NCBI RefSeq assembly: GCF_950295315.1
Contig: NC_080172.1
Location: forward strand, 77,271,118-77,335,117
From: Erinaceus europaeus
Lineage: Eukaryota; Chordata; Mammalia; Eulipotyphla; Erinaceidae
Reading direction: 5' to 3'
DNA: 64,000 nucleotides
The notes beneath the pieces were generated by a model, which was not told the origin of the DNA, did no database searches, and was given only the letters and a program-made list of their open reading frames with translations. The translations under genes were made by a program, and so were the position numbers. Shown here in pieces: positions 1-12,529 of this stretch (positions are counted from its first letter, which is position 1; each line of letters opens with the position of its first letter).

Positions 1-348
1 TCCTGCAGGCACCATAGAGGCCAGGAATGGGTGGAGTAGTATATTCAACATTTTAAAAGACAACAACTGCCAGCCACAATACTTTATCCTGCAAGGTTAT
101 CATTCAGATATAAAGGAGCAATCAAAAAAAGACATATAAAACCAAAGGAGTTTGCCATTAGCAGACCTACCTTGCAAGAGTTACTAAAAGGAAAGTCACA
201 GAGAAGGAAACAAGGAATATTTAACTCTCAACAAGATGATGCACAGTGAAACAGAGCCAGAAACGCAAACCACAGAAATATGAGACAACCTTAAAGCATG
301 AAAGATGAGGCAGAAATGGATAGATGCTGTTCAAGCAAAGAACAATTT
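1..348 (+). repeat. Old L1 remnant, 3' part of ORF1 and spacer
   Basis: Around 85-150 the bases parallel the ORF1 C-terminal region of the younger L1s here (ILYPARLSFR type) but with many differences and stops. It continues into an A-rich spacer to 348, where L1-A was inserted. Confidence 0.65.
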
Positions 349-1083
349 AAAAAAGACTTTTAGCTCCTCTCCTATCCCGGATCAATTAGGGATACCAAAG
401 GAGACCACCTGGGACTGAAACAAGACAGGACTAGAAAGACTACAGGAACCCACCAAATCACCGGTGAGTGCAAACATACGTGGCTGGTGACAGAGAGGAG
501 CCTAGGGAGAGACTAAGTGGCTGGTAACAGTCCAGTGGTCTATCAGTTGAGACACCACCTCCAGTCTGTTCCACCAACAAGGGGACAGCTGAAGGGAGGA
601 GAGGACTCCCTGGAGACTCACCAAGTGCAACCCTGAGTCTCTATTGCTACTGCCCTCAGAATCTGGAGTAGCGGCACAGAGGGACACCAGGGGACAGAGA
701 TCTAACCAGGAAATTCAGGAGAAGACCTATACATCAGTGGCATAGCTGTGGGGCTGTGAAAGTCTCTTTGCATAACCACTGGACTATCTCTGCCACACCC
801 TGCCTTATCTCTTGGTCAGGAGTCATTGATTAAGTTAAGAAGCCTACTTATAGTTAGAAGCCCTCAGGCTCCCATAGCCTACAGAGAAGAAAAAAAAAAT
901 TTTAAAAAGAGGCTTTTAAATTACTGAGCTCCAACTCAGGGATTAAAATACTATTGAAACAACTGTTAACTCCCACCACTGTGAAGCCTTTAATTACCTT
1001 ACTTAGACACAAGTCAATCCAGGAAATAGTGATCAGTAATTTGAAAAGTACTAAGAGAGGGAACTCATAACATAATATATAAA

Positions 1084-2058
1084 ATGGGTAAATCAATGAG
1101 AATAAATATTGAAGAAACAAACCAGGACAAGAGTCCAGCTAAAAGCTCCCCAAAGGGTGAAGCACAAAATAACGAGTTCAACATCCAAACATTAGCTAAG
1201 GAAATAATCACAGGAGTGAGTAAAGAGTTTGAAATACTTGTAGTCAGAAATATAGGAACAACAAATGAGACTCTGGAAGAAAACACTAACTATCTCAAGG
1301 TTATTGGAGAGCTGAAAGCTGAAATATCTGAGCTAAGAACACAACTAGCTGAACAAGCTAAAACAGTATCAGAACAGGGAAACAAAATAGATGAACTCCA
1401 GAAAACAGTAGAGGGCAGAGAGAATAGAATCAATAAGGCTGAAAAGAGAATTAGCAAGATTGAGGACGAATTAGAGACAACTGAAAAAGAAGTAAGAGAT
1501 TTCAGAAAGAGATTAAGAGATGCTGAAAACAACAACAGAGACCTATGGGATGACTTCAAAAGAAACAATATATGCATTATTGGCTTACCAGAGGAAGAAA
1601 GAGAGGGAGAGGAAGAAAGCATTCTTCAGGCCATAATAGCTGAAAACTTCTCTAGTCTAGACAACATCAAAGACATAAAAATTCAAGAAGCCCAGAGGGT
1701 CCCAAACAGAATTAACCCAGACTTAAAGACACCAAGACACATCATATTTAGAATGGAAAGGAATAAGGATAAAGAAAGGATCCTGAAGGCTGCAAGAGAA
1801 AAACAAAGAGTCACCTACAGAGGAAAACCCATAAGATTAGCAGCAGACTTCTCCACACAAACACTACAGGCCAGAAGAGAATGGCAAGATATCTATTGAG
1901 TGTTCAATGAGAAAGGCTTTCAACCAAGAATACTATATCCTGCTAGACTATCATTCAGACTAGATGGAGGAATCAAAACCTTCTCAGACAAGCAACAGTT
2001 GAAGGAATCAACTAACACCAAGCCTGCCCTGAAAGAAGTTCTGAAAAGTCTTCTATAA
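1084..2058 (+). pseudogene. L1-A ORF1 (nonsense-broken)
   Basis: L1 ORF1p is the trimeric RNA-binding chaperone of L1 particles. The frame runs from 1084 to a TGA at 1897-1899 and would otherwise continue to 2058. Residues about 75-155 are a heptad-rich coiled coil; an RRM-like domain begins near NNICIIGLPEE. The stop corresponds to CGA in L1-B, so it is a CpG-decay C-to-T change removing the C-terminal domain. Confidence 0.85.
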
Positions 2059-2114
2059 ACAGTCAGACCATCATAAATAGGACATATATCAGAACACTCT
2101 AAAACGCTACAAGA

Positions 2115-5100
2115 ATGGCATTAAAATATATTCAATCTTTGATATCAATAAATGTCAATGGCCTGAATTCACGTAATAAAAGACACAGAGTAGGAAGATG
2201 GATCAGAAAATACAACCCAACAATATGATGTCTACAGGAAACCCACCTAACTCAACAAGACAAACACAGACTTAAAGTGAAAGGATGGAAAACTATCATA
2301 CAAGCCAATGGACCACAAAAAAGGGCAGGAACAGCTATTCTCATATCTGACACGATAGACTTTAAAATAGATAAGATTAAAAAAGATAGGGATGGACACT
2401 ACTTAATGCTCAGAGTTAATCAAGAGGACTTAACAACTATTAACATCTATGCACCCAGTGAGAAGCCATCTAAATACATCAAACGTCTACTGAAAGAGCA
2501 ACAGCAATATATTAACAGCAATAAAGTCATAGTAGAGGACTTCAACACCCCACTCTCTCAACTTGACAGATCATCCAGGCAAAAAATCAATAAAGACATA
2601 AGGGAGCTAAATGAAGAGATAGATAAAGTAGAACTATTGGACATTTTCTGAGTTATTCATCCCAATAAACTGGAATATACACATTTTACTCAAATCCACA
2701 TGGATCATTCTCAAGGATAGACCATATGTTAGGCCACAAAGACAGCATCAGCAAATTCAAGAGCATTGAAATCATCCCAAGCATCTTCTCAGACCACAAC
2801 GGAATTAAACCAACACTTAACAATCAAGAAAAGATTAGTAATAGTCCCAAAATGTGGAAGCTCAACAGTACACTTCTTTTTTTTTTAATTTTACTTATTT
2901 ATATATATATTTATTTATTTATTCCTTTTGTTGCCCTTGTTGTTTTGTTGTTGTAGTCTTCTTCTAGCGTTTGCCCTTCTTCCATAGCCAGTCAACAGCG
3001 TCAGGTTGTTGTAGTTATTATTGATGTTATTGTTGTTGGATAGGACAGAGAGAGAAATGGAGAGAGGAGGGGAAGACAGAGAGGGGGAGAGAAAAACAGA
3101 CACCTGCAGACCTGCTTCACCACCTGTGAAGTGACTCCCCTGCAGGTAGGGAGCCGGGAGCTCGAACCGGGATCCTTCCGCTGGTCCTTGTGCTTAGCGC
3201 CACCTGCGCTTAACCCGCTGCGCTACCGCCCAACTCAACAGTACACTTCTTAACAACCTCTGGGTCAAAGAGGAAATCAAGGAAGAAATCAAAATGTTTT
3301 GAGACTTCAATTAAAATGAAGACAAAAGCTATCAAAATATTTGGGATACAGCTAAGGCAGTACTCAGAGGCAAGTTCATAGCTATACAAGCACACATTAG
3401 GAAACAAGAAAAAGCACAAATAAACAGCCTGATTTCACATCTTAAAGACCTAGAAGAAGAACAACAAAGGAACCCTAAAGCAACCAGAAGGACAGAAATC
3501 ACTAAAGTTAGGGCAGAAATAAATAACATTGAGAATAAGAAAACCATACAAAAGATCAACGAAAGTAAATGTTGGTTCTTCGAAAGAGTGAACAAAATCG
3601 ACAAACCTTTAGCCAGACTCACAAAACAAAAAATGGAGAAGACCCAAATAAATCAGATACTAAATGAAAGAGGAGATATCACAACAGACACCGCAGAAAT
3701 TCAACATATCATGTGAGGCTTCTATGAACAACTATACGCCACCAGCTAGAGAACCTGGAAGAAATGGACTATTTCCTAGATACCTACCAACTTCCAAAAC
3801 TAAGTAAAGAGGAAGTGGATAACATGAACAGGCCCATCACAGCTAATGAAATTGAAACAGTTATCAAAAATCTCCCCCAAAATAAAAGTCCTGGACCAGA
3901 TGGTTTTATAAATGAATTCTATAAAACCTTCAAAGAACCTCTACTTTTAAAAGTCTTCCAGAAGATTGAAGACACTGGAATACTCCCTGCCAGCTTCTAT
4001 GAAGCTAACATCACTCTGATACCAAAAGCAGACAGGGACACAACCAAAAAAGAAAACTACAGACCAATATCTCTGATGAATATAGATGCTAAAATACTGA
4101 ACAAAATTCTTGCCAACTGGATACAGCAGTATATTAAAAAGACTGTTCATCATGACCAAGTGGGGTTTATCCCAGGCATGCAAGGTTGGTTTAATATACA
4201 TAAATCAGTCAATGTGATCTACCACATCAACAAAAGCAAGACCAATAACCACATGGTCATATCAATAGATGCAGAGAAAGCCTTTGACAAAATACAACAT
4301 CCCTTTGTGATCAAAACACCACAAAAAATGGGAATAGATGGAAAATTCCTGAAGATAGTGGAGTCTATATATATCCAGCCAACATCATACTCAATGGTGA
4401 AAAACTGGAAGCATTTCTACTCAGATCAGGTACTAGACAGGGCTGCCCACTATCACCATTACTATTCAACATAGTGTTGGAAGTTCTTAGTTCTTGCCAT
4501 AGCAATCAGGCAGGAGCAAGGAATTAAAGAGATACAGATTGGAAGAGAAGAAGTCAAACTCTCCCTATTTGCAGATGACATGATAGTATACATAGAAAAA
4601 CCTAAGGAATCCAGCAAGAAGCTTTTGGAAATCATTAGGCAATACAGTAAGGTGTCAGGCTACAAAATTAACATTCAAAAGTCAGTGGCATTCCTCTATG
4701 CAAACACTAAGCTAGAAGAAATTGAAATCCAGAAATCAATTTCTTTTACTATAGCAACTAAAGCAATAAAATATCTAGGAGTAAACCTAACCAAAGAAGT
4801 GAAAGACTTGTATACTGAAAATTATGAGTCACTACTCAAGGAAATTGAAAAAGACACAAAAAAGTGGAAAGATATCCCATGTTCATGGGTTGGTAGAATT
4901 AACATAATCAAAATGAATATACTACTCAGAGCCATCTACAAATTTAATGCTATCCCCATCAAGATCCCAAGCACATTTTTTAGGAGAATAGAACAAATGC
5001 TACAAATGTTTATCTGGAACCAGAAAAGACCTAGAATTGCCAAAACAATCTTGAGAAGAAAGAACAGAACTGGAGGCATCACACTCCCAGATCTCAAACT

Positions 5101-6298
5101 GTATTATAGGGCCATTGTCATCAAAACTGCTTGGTAATGGAACATGAACAGACACACTGACCAGTGGAATAGAACTGAGAGCCCAGAAGTGAGCCCCCAC
5201 ACCTATGGACATCTAATTTTTGACAAAGGGGCTCAGACTATTAAATGGGGAAACCAGAGTCTCTTCAACAAATGGTGTTGGAAACAATGGGTTGAAACAT
5301 GCAGAAGAATGAAACTGAGCCACTCTATTTCACCAACTACAAAAGTAAATTCCAAGTGGATCAAGGCCTTGGATGTTAGACCACAAAGTATCAGATACTT
5401 AGAAGAAAATATTGGCAGAACTCTTTTCTGCATAAATTTTAAAGACATCTTCAATGCAACAAATCCAATTACAAAGAAGAGTAAGCCAAGTATAAACCTA
5501 TGGCACTACATCAAATTAAAAAGCTTCTTCACAACAAAAGAAACCACTAACAAACCAAGAGACCCCTCACAGAATGGGAGAAGATCTTTACATGCCCTAC
5601 ATCAGACAAGAGGTTAATAACCAACATATATAAAGAACTTGCCAAACTCGACAACAAGACAACAAATAACCCCATCCAAAAATGGGGGGAGGACATGGAC
5701 AGAACATTCACCACAGAAGAGATCCAAAAAGCTGAGAAACACATTAAAAAATGCTCCAAGTCTCTGATTGTCAGAGAAATGCAAATAAGGACAACAATGA
5801 GATACCACTTCACTCCTGTGAGAATGTCATACATCAGAAAAGGTAACAGCAGCAAATGTTGGAGAGGGTGTGGGGTCAAAGGAACCCTCCCTACACTGCA
5901 GGTGGGAATGTCAATTGGTCCAACCTCTGTGGAGAACAGTCTGGAGAACTCTCAGAAGGCTAGCCATGGACCTACCCTATGATCCTACAATTCCTTTCCT
6001 GGGGATGTATCCTAAGGAACCCAATATATCCATCCAAAAAGATCTGTGTACACATATGTTCTTGGCAGCACAATTTGTAACAACCAAAACCTGGAAGCAA
6101 CCCAGGTGTCCAACAACAGATGAGTGGCTGAGCAAGTTGTGGTATATATACACAATGGAATACTACTCAGCTGTAAAAAATGGTGACTTCACCGTTTTCA
6201 GCCAATCTTGGATGCACCTTGAAAAAATCATGTTGAATGAAATAAGTCAGAAACAGAAGGCTGAATATGGGATGATCTCACTCTCAGGCAGAAGTTGA
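2115..6298 (+). pseudogene. L1-A ORF2 (endonuclease/reverse transcriptase, multiply broken)
   Basis: Remnant of the L1 endonuclease/reverse-transcriptase gene. It is broken by an early TGA (TGT to TGA near 2226), by TGA at 2649, by several frameshifts, and by a 355-bp SINE insertion at 2879-3233. Recognisable pieces remain: [12 protein letters not shown] (near 4265), FADDMIVY (near 4570) and the C-terminal block ending at 6298. Not functional. Confidence 0.85.
2879..3233 (-). mobile_element. SINE-1 inside L1-A, with a foreign internal segment
   Basis: Minus-strand SINE-1 with A- and B-box region at the right end and an A-rich tail at the left. It has a perfect 18-bp TSD (2861-2878 and 3234-3251) that exactly splits L1-A ORF2. 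Its tail contains about 55 extra bases (about 2950-3005) absent from other SINE-1 copies; about 41 of them match the repeat at 40150-40195. Confidence 0.95.
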
Positions 6299-6547
6299 AA
6301 AACAAGATCAGAAAAGAAAACAAAAGTAGAACCTGAAATGAAATTGGCGTATTGCACCAAAGTAAAAGACTCTGGGGTGGGTGGGTGGGGAGAATACAGG
6401 TCCAAAAAGGATTCAGAGGACCTAGTGGGCGTTGTATTGTTATATGGGAAACTGGGGAATGTTATGCATGTACAAACTATTGTACTTACTGTTGAATGTA
6501 AAACATTAATTCCCCAATAAAAAAATGTGGAAAAAAAAAACTTTCAG

Positions 6548-6855
6548 ATGTATTTTTAAATGTTGATATATAAATTGTACATAATACAAATGCAAATACC
6601 TCTCTACGGATTTTTAAATGTCATTTGCTCTCAGAACTTTCTGATCTTTCCTACATCTTTTGTTTGTTTTCTCATCCTTTTTATCATGTACATTAACTTG
6701 GTTTTCAGTTAGTTGTTTGTGATCAAAGGCTCTTATTACAGTTTATATCTACTACCAAATAACTTTCATTTCTCTGAAGAACAACTACTGGATGGCTTTG
6801 TTTGTAAGTGTAATGTAAACAAGTGAAACATATGAACTTGTAAAAAGAAAAGAAA
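6548..6855. other. Unassigned intron 3 sequence
   Basis: AT-rich sequence with no gene or repeat that I recognise. Confidence 0.5.
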
Positions 6856-6857
6856 AG

Positions 6858-7080
6858 GGAGGGGAGGTGGTGGCACAGCCAACTGAGCACACATGTGACA
6901 ATATGTTAGGATCTGGGTTCAAGTCCCCAGTCCTTACCTGCAGGGGGAAAGCTTGCAAGAAGTGAAGCAGTACTGTATATATCTCTCTCTCATTCTCTCC
7001 CTCCCCCCCTTCCTATCTCCCCCTTCTTTCTTATTTCCATTTGTCTCTATTCAATAAATAAATGAATAAAATACTAAAAA
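6858..7080 (+). mobile_element. SINE-2
   Basis: tRNA-like head (GGTGGTGGCACAGCC, then GGGTTCAAGTCCCC as B box), a CT-rich middle and an ATAAATAAATGAATAAA tail. Confidence 0.8.
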
Positions 7081-7109
7081 ATCAGTCAAAAGGTTACTAA
7101 GACTTTGTG

Positions 7110-7245
7110 AGCAATGTTGGTTATCCTTGGGGATGGGAGCATGGCACAGAACTGGGGTGATGGGTACAGTGTGGAATTATTCCCTTGTAACCTTACAATC
7201 TTACAGCCATTATAAAATAACAAATAAAATAAATTTTAAACTATT
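7110..7245 (+). repeat. Old Tail-B-like L1 3' end
   Basis: Degenerate match to the end of Tail-B: GGTGATGGGTACAGTGTGGAA, then TTACAATCTTACAGCC and A-rich DNA. Confidence 0.45.
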
Positions 7246-7404
7246 GACCATCTATTATATTCAAGATACTATGAGGTGTAAGAGCTTCAAGAAATATTAA
7301 GTCATTTAGGTAGGAGTCAGAATTTTTAAATGGCACAGAATCATCTTTCTGGCAGACAGCGGTCTATTTAAAAGCAAGAGGATTTGACATTTGTACAGTA
7401 TTTA

Positions 7405-7560
7405 CTATGACTTCTTCTTATTCTCATTTGTTAAAGAGGAGAAGCAAAGCTCAGCGTGGTTAACTTAGCTTCAAGTCATGCACCTAACTACTGATATAGC
7501 TAAAAATAGAAAATAAAACTAGAACTTCTCACCTCCACTGTATGGCATTTCTCTTCCACA
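7405..7560 (-). repeat. MIR-like ancient SINE
   Basis: Reverse MIR pattern: a TCATTTGTTAAAGAGG-like block, a GTTAACTTAGCTTCAAGTCATGCA-like core and a final CTTTCCAC-like stretch. Divergent. Confidence 0.5.
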
Positions 7561-8160
7561 ACTAAGATATAGTAGGTGCAAAGTCAAGGGGTGGGGGATG
7601 TAAAGTAAATATTCAAGGTGAATTTTTGATAAAATCTGTTTAACAGATGGTAAAATGTGACATTATTAATAAAAAATTGCCATAAATAATCCCTATTCTA
7701 TTCCCACAAAAAGGTGGGAAATCTTTACCTGTACTGACTCCCAGCCCTTACCTTGTTCTAGCTATATTCTCAATTGGTACTGAGTAGTGAGAAATTTGTC
7801 TTCCCTCTATGAGTTCACAAGATAAAACATAACTCCCTGAAAAGCTGAAACAGAAAAATTGGCCTAAAAATAATAGAACATCAAAAGGCCAAATTCCCTG
7901 TGCTCTAGACACTGGCTCCACTAGTAATACTTACCTACTAAATACTGTATTGTGTAAGCAAATCTTTTGAAAAATGTCATCTGGAGCTTTAATTATTTAG
8001 CCCATAAGAGCAACCTGTTTTCAAAAACTCCAGCTGTAAACATTTTTGAAAGTTCATTTTTAAAGATTTGTACAAATAGCTTCAATGTGAAATCAGGAAA
8101 ACTGAAAAGGGAAAATAGTATTTTGCTAACAAAGGGAATTTACTGCCCTTTTTATTGCTG
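7561..8160. other. Unassigned intron 3 sequence
   Basis: No coding exon or recognisable repeat seen. Confidence 0.5.
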
Positions 8161-8164
8161 TTTT

Positions 8165-8445
8165 TTCTTTTTTTATGTTTTATTACTGACTTACTACTGA
8201 TTTACAAGAATGTAAGATAATAGGGGTGTAATTCCATACAGTTCCCACCACCAGAGTTCTATGTCCCAACCCCTCCACTGGAAACTTCCCTGTTGTTTAC
8301 CCTTTGGGAGTATGGACCAAAAAATTTTGGGGGGGTGCAGAAGGTGGGAGTTCTGATTTCTTTAATTGCTTCTCTGCTGGGCATGGGCTTTGGCAGGTCA
8401 ATCTATAACCCCAGTCTGTTTTTATCTTTCCCTAATGGCATAGGG
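8165..8445 (-). mobile_element. Tail-B L1 3' end
   Basis: Minus-strand Tail-B: TTTACAAGAATGTAAGATAAT, CCATACAGTTCCCACCACCAG, GGGAGTATGGACC and AATTGCTTCTCTGCTGGGCA blocks in the order found in the other copies. Confidence 0.8.
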
Positions 8446-8965
8446 CTCTCTGTCCTTTGTAACTCTACAGCTGATCCCACAGCAGATTTCATTCTTTACG
8501 TAGAATATGGAAATTCTGACATAATAAACACATGAAACTTGTAAGTCTGGCATTCCCATTTTGTAAAAGGAATGATCAGTCACAACATGCCCTTTTTGTA
8601 ATTCAAAGATTTTATCAGCAGGGAACTTTGTGCTGTTTTTTAAGAGTGTGCAATACTAGTTTAAACTCTCTAACCCATATCTGATCAGTTCCTTTCACTT
8701 CTCTAAACAATATGGAATAAAAATGTATTTTTCTGTAAGTCACAATAGTGTTTAAAGTTTATAAAGTGTTCAGTCATAGTTTCTTCATCCTGACTGTAAA
8801 GTGCTTTGGTCATTCCATTACACTCAGGCATCATTGTAATGTAGCTGCTGATGTAAATGTTTTGAATCTTAACCTAGTGCATTATTAATGCACTACATGC
8901 CACTGAACTGAACATTTCAGAAAGGCTACTCTTATAATACATGAATTTATCTCAATAAAGAAATA
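8446..8965. other. Unassigned intron 3 sequence
   Basis: AT-rich, no gene or repeat recognised. Confidence 0.5.
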
Positions 8966-8971
8966 AAGTAA

Positions 8972-9140
8972 CACGGTTGGTATAATAGCTCACTTGTTAG
9001 TGTGCTGCTTTATTATGTGAACAACCCAGGTGTGAACTCAGGCCCCGTAACATTGAGTGAAGCTTTAGTGTTGTCACAGGTGTCTGTCACAGGTGTCTGT
9101 CTCAGTCTCTCTCTATCTAAACTAGTAAATAAATAAAGTA
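8972..9140 (+). mobile_element. Old tRNA-derived SINE
   Basis: A tRNA-like head (TAATAGCTCACTTGTTAGTG) and a degenerate B box (GGTGTGAACTC), a CT-rich middle with a doubled CACAGGTGTCTGT, and an AAATAAATAAA tail. TAAAGTAACAC and TAAAGTAGCAC flank it as a possible TSD. Confidence 0.6.
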
Positions 9141-10982
9141 GCACAACTGCATTCTGCTTAAGGTGAATGAGGAATTTTTGCCACTTCCTTTTTATTGCTT
9201 TAACAAAGATAATGGTTGACACTTCAGAAAAATCTTATCTGAAAAATCCTTAAATGAATTGCAGGGATTAACTTAGTGGGTACAGAAGTTAACCAAAGAG
9301 CAGTTATGCAAGTCCCCCCACCCCCCACCAATTTCCTGGCCTATTTTTTTTTTCCATTCCACTTAAAAGCTAGAAGCAGTCATCACAAAATTGTCATATC
9401 AATAGTTTCTCTGACTCTCTCTTTTCTACCTCCGCTCTCTCTGTTTCAGTATTTATAGCATCCTACCTCCCCCTAAGCACTTTAATAGGAAGAAGGATTG
9501 CTGACATGAGTAATACATCTTACCTTTCTTCAAGGAGTTCACAGTTGGCATTAAAACAAACAAACAAAAACCTCTCCAGGCTACTCCATACCAACTATAG
9601 CTCCAGACATCTCAGAACTTTAATGATCCCACTTAGATGGACTGCAGCAGCCCTTCCTCCAGCTCACCCATTTCACTGTCAATTATTTGTGCTCGCTTCT
9701 TTTTTTCTTTCTCGTGAGAAAGTTTTTTTTTTAAGTTACATATTAAAAAAAAAAATCTCTATTTTCAAATGCTATGAAAATGGAGCTATACTGATCCACA
9801 TGAATTTAAAACAGGTACAAAAACTTGTGCAGCTGTGACTGGTTCTAAGACTCACTTGTGTATTTAAATTGAAGTTTTCTTCAGAGATTTCCTTTCTCTT
9901 TAGTGTACCCTCTTTTCTCATTTAGCCACTAGTCTCCCACAAGCTTATCCACAGGGTCAGTTATCTCACTGCCTCTGAACACATTATCAGTTCTTCCTTT
10001 GTCAAAGGCTTTGTTTCTTTTCATCACACTCTCTTAGTCTCTCATAATTCCCTTTCTTTCATCACTCATTTTTGTTTTCACTGTGGTCACACTTGCTATC
10101 CTTAGGAAAACATGTTAGGTTTTACCTTGAAAGGAAGAGGGCCCCCCCCCCCAGGCCCAGATCTCATATCCTCCTGAAACTGGAACAGTGATAATTCAGA
10201 GTGATACAGACAAAGGAAAAAGAAAGCAAAAACAGTAGGCAAAGCCCACTGGCTTTGGCAGAGAGGAGAAATGTATTTGCCACGTAGAAAAAAGATCAAC
10301 TTAGAAAGGAAAGAAAAACATTTTCAAGCCATAGAGTTTCCCACAAATCAGTAGGAAGGAGAGAACGAATCAAAGCAATCTCTGAGAGATGTACATACTA
10401 ATTTTGTTCTGAGTCCACTCAAAATGTGAAACAGAAGTCATACTGATTAAATTAAATACCTCATCTGTAGATAGAGGCTGCTAGAGCTTGTCACCCAGAA
10501 AAAGGGTCAGTGGGTCCTGCTGGTAAAACCACCCTACAGCTGGAAAAAGCACTGTGTCAGTTCAGTCACAAGAAACCAGACATGTGGGAGGACTTTCATA
10601 TATAACATTACTCACCATGGATTCTGACCATCAACAGACTTGCTAAGTACACACAGCTGGTTTTCTTGTGTCTCAATAAACCTTGCTAAATTTACAATGC
10701 AAGTACGGAGGGGATTCACAAGCTGGGAAAATGGAATATAGGCATTATTTTAATGCATTCTGGAGGAGTAGGCAACAGAGGAACAGGAACAAATGGCTCC
10801 CAAATATGATTTCATTAATCTTTGAAATTCTAAATAGTAGATAATTGTGGTCTGATTATTTTTTATTTGACTTGGCTTTCCAAAAATGTATTCTCATTTA
10901 ATTCCTTTTAGATAGGCATCTTGTAATTGCTGACCTTTTCTTTATCTATCCAGTTTCCTTTGAACATGTCATAAAGGTTGTG

Positions 10983-11084
10983 ATCACCAAGAAATATAAT
11001 ACCAGATGAAGGCCATTATGCAAAGAGAATCAAATCACCAAAAAATATAATATCAGATGAAGGCCATTATGCAAAGAGAATCAA
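10983..11084. repeat. Tandem duplication, 2 x 51 bp
   Basis: Two adjacent 51-base units (10983-11033, 11034-11084) differing at two positions, each containing CAGATGAAGGCCATTATGCA. Confidence 0.95.
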
Positions 11085-11774
11085 ATTAACAGCAGTTAAG
11101 GGGAAAAAACAAGATTCTGAAAGGTTCTGGCATATCAACAGGAAGTTAACTGACTCTTTTTAATGCTTCAAACACATGTCAATCAATTGGCTAATAAAAT
11201 TTTTATATACTACACCAACCGTTGTAATCTTGGTACCACCCAGTTTGTGGTTCGCCATAGAAAATACTTAATTAAAAAAAAAAAAAAAAAAACCCGGCAT
11301 CCCAATAATGGACAACAACCCACTATTCTTGTCATCAACTTGCTACTATTATAAACTTTTCGTAGCTCAGCTGAGTATAGAACATGGAAAAAATTGTTAG
11401 GTAAAATAATGGATTTCTTTCATACAAAGCATAAATGTACATATTAAAAATACGTCTTAATTTGATGTGGTGAATTAAACCAGCCTTAGCTTCAGGCAGA
11501 AACAGCGTATTAGGCTGAAATGGTCCATTTATTTCCATTTTTTTATATACATGTAGCATCTAAAATGCATTTTTATTTAATTAAAAACTAAGTTAGGTTT
11601 CCATTTTGTATGCAGAGTCCCCTCCTTGACTATGTCATTTAACAACAGCTAGGCTGGAATGCAGCCAATAAACAAACACTGGAGACTCTCGGGAAACCCT
11701 TCGGCTTTTTCAGATTCTTGATAAAGCCTGAGAAGAATACCAGTTTAGGGAGTGGGTGGCTTTGCTTTTGTGAT

Positions 11775-11910
11775 GACTCACATCATTCAGTATTCACTCA
11801 TTTATTTTTAAGTCATTCCAAAGATATGTGGAAGGCACTTTTCTAGGAGGGGATCATGGGAAATGCAAAAATACATGGCCTTTACCCTCAAGAACTTTAC
11901 GGATTCTTTT
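11775..11910. repeat. Ancient L2/MIR-age repeat-like sequence
   Basis: Order of CATTCAGTATTCACTCATTTA, GGAAGGCACTTTTCTAGGAGGG and GGCCTTTACCCTCAAGAACTT resembles the widespread old mammalian repeat containing 'GCACTGTTCTAGG'. Class is uncertain. Confidence 0.4.
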
Positions 11911-12253
11911 TTCCCTGACTCTACACAATCTTCTCACTTCAGTTTAATGATCAGAAATCTCACAAACATATCTGCTCTTTGAAACAAAGTTCCAAAATCA
12001 ATTCTAAACCAGGGTCCAAAAAGAAAGCTAAATGCCAATACTATTCATTCATGAATAGCTAAATAAAAATTCACAATAAATCAGATCCATGCCAATCTAT
12101 ATTTTATATGGTGCATATTTTCAAGAGAATATAAGAAAACCCAAAGATTCTTATTTTTAGGAGGAACTACAAAAGACACAATAAGAAAAGAAATCTTTTG
12201 AATTTTGAGATGCATAATAGTGAGCTACACAGAGTACTTAAAATTCATATAAC

Positions 12254-12428
12254 TGGGGCTGGGTGGTGGCTCACCTGGTTGAACATGCATTACAGTGCTT
12301 AAGGACTTGGGTTCGAGCCCCCACCTGCAGGGGGGAAGCAGTGCTGCAGTGTTGCATCTCTCCATATCTCCCCCTTCCCTCTCAAATTCTTTTTGTCTCT
12401 ATTCAATAGATAAATAAAATACTAAAAA
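12254..12428 (+). mobile_element. SINE-2
   Basis: GGCTGGGTGGTGGCTCACCTGG head, GGGTTCGAGCCCCCACC B-box block, CT-rich middle, ATAAATAAAATAC tail. AAAATTCAT / AAAATTTCAT flank it as a probable TSD. Confidence 0.85.
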
Positions 12429-12529
12429 TTTCATGTGGGATCACTTTATCACTAGGAGAAAAAGGAATAACTGGGAATATGAAGGATCATAATTAATGGT
12501 ACTATTTAGATATGGTTTAAAACAGTTAT

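Larger units (their letters stand above)
364..6532 (+). mobile_element. Full-length decayed L1 retrotransposon (L1-A)
   Basis: The element has a 5' leader (364-1083), ORF1, ORF2, a 3' leader with a G-rich tract (6374-6390), AATAAA at 6516 and an A-rich end. It begins CTCCTCTC, the same first bases as L1-B, so the 5' end appears complete. Flanking near-repeats at 349-363 and 6533-6547 (13 of 15 identical) are the probable target-site duplication. Both reading frames are broken and a SINE is nested inside, so it is older than L1-B and inactive. Confidence 0.9.
9141..12253. other. Largely repeat-poor intron 3 stretch
   Basis: About 3 kb with few recognisable insertions, unusual in this window. 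It holds a 51-bp tandem duplication (10983-11084), an A-run (11274-11292), and an ancient-repeat-like piece near 11775-11910. No exon was seen on either strand. Confidence 0.5.
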
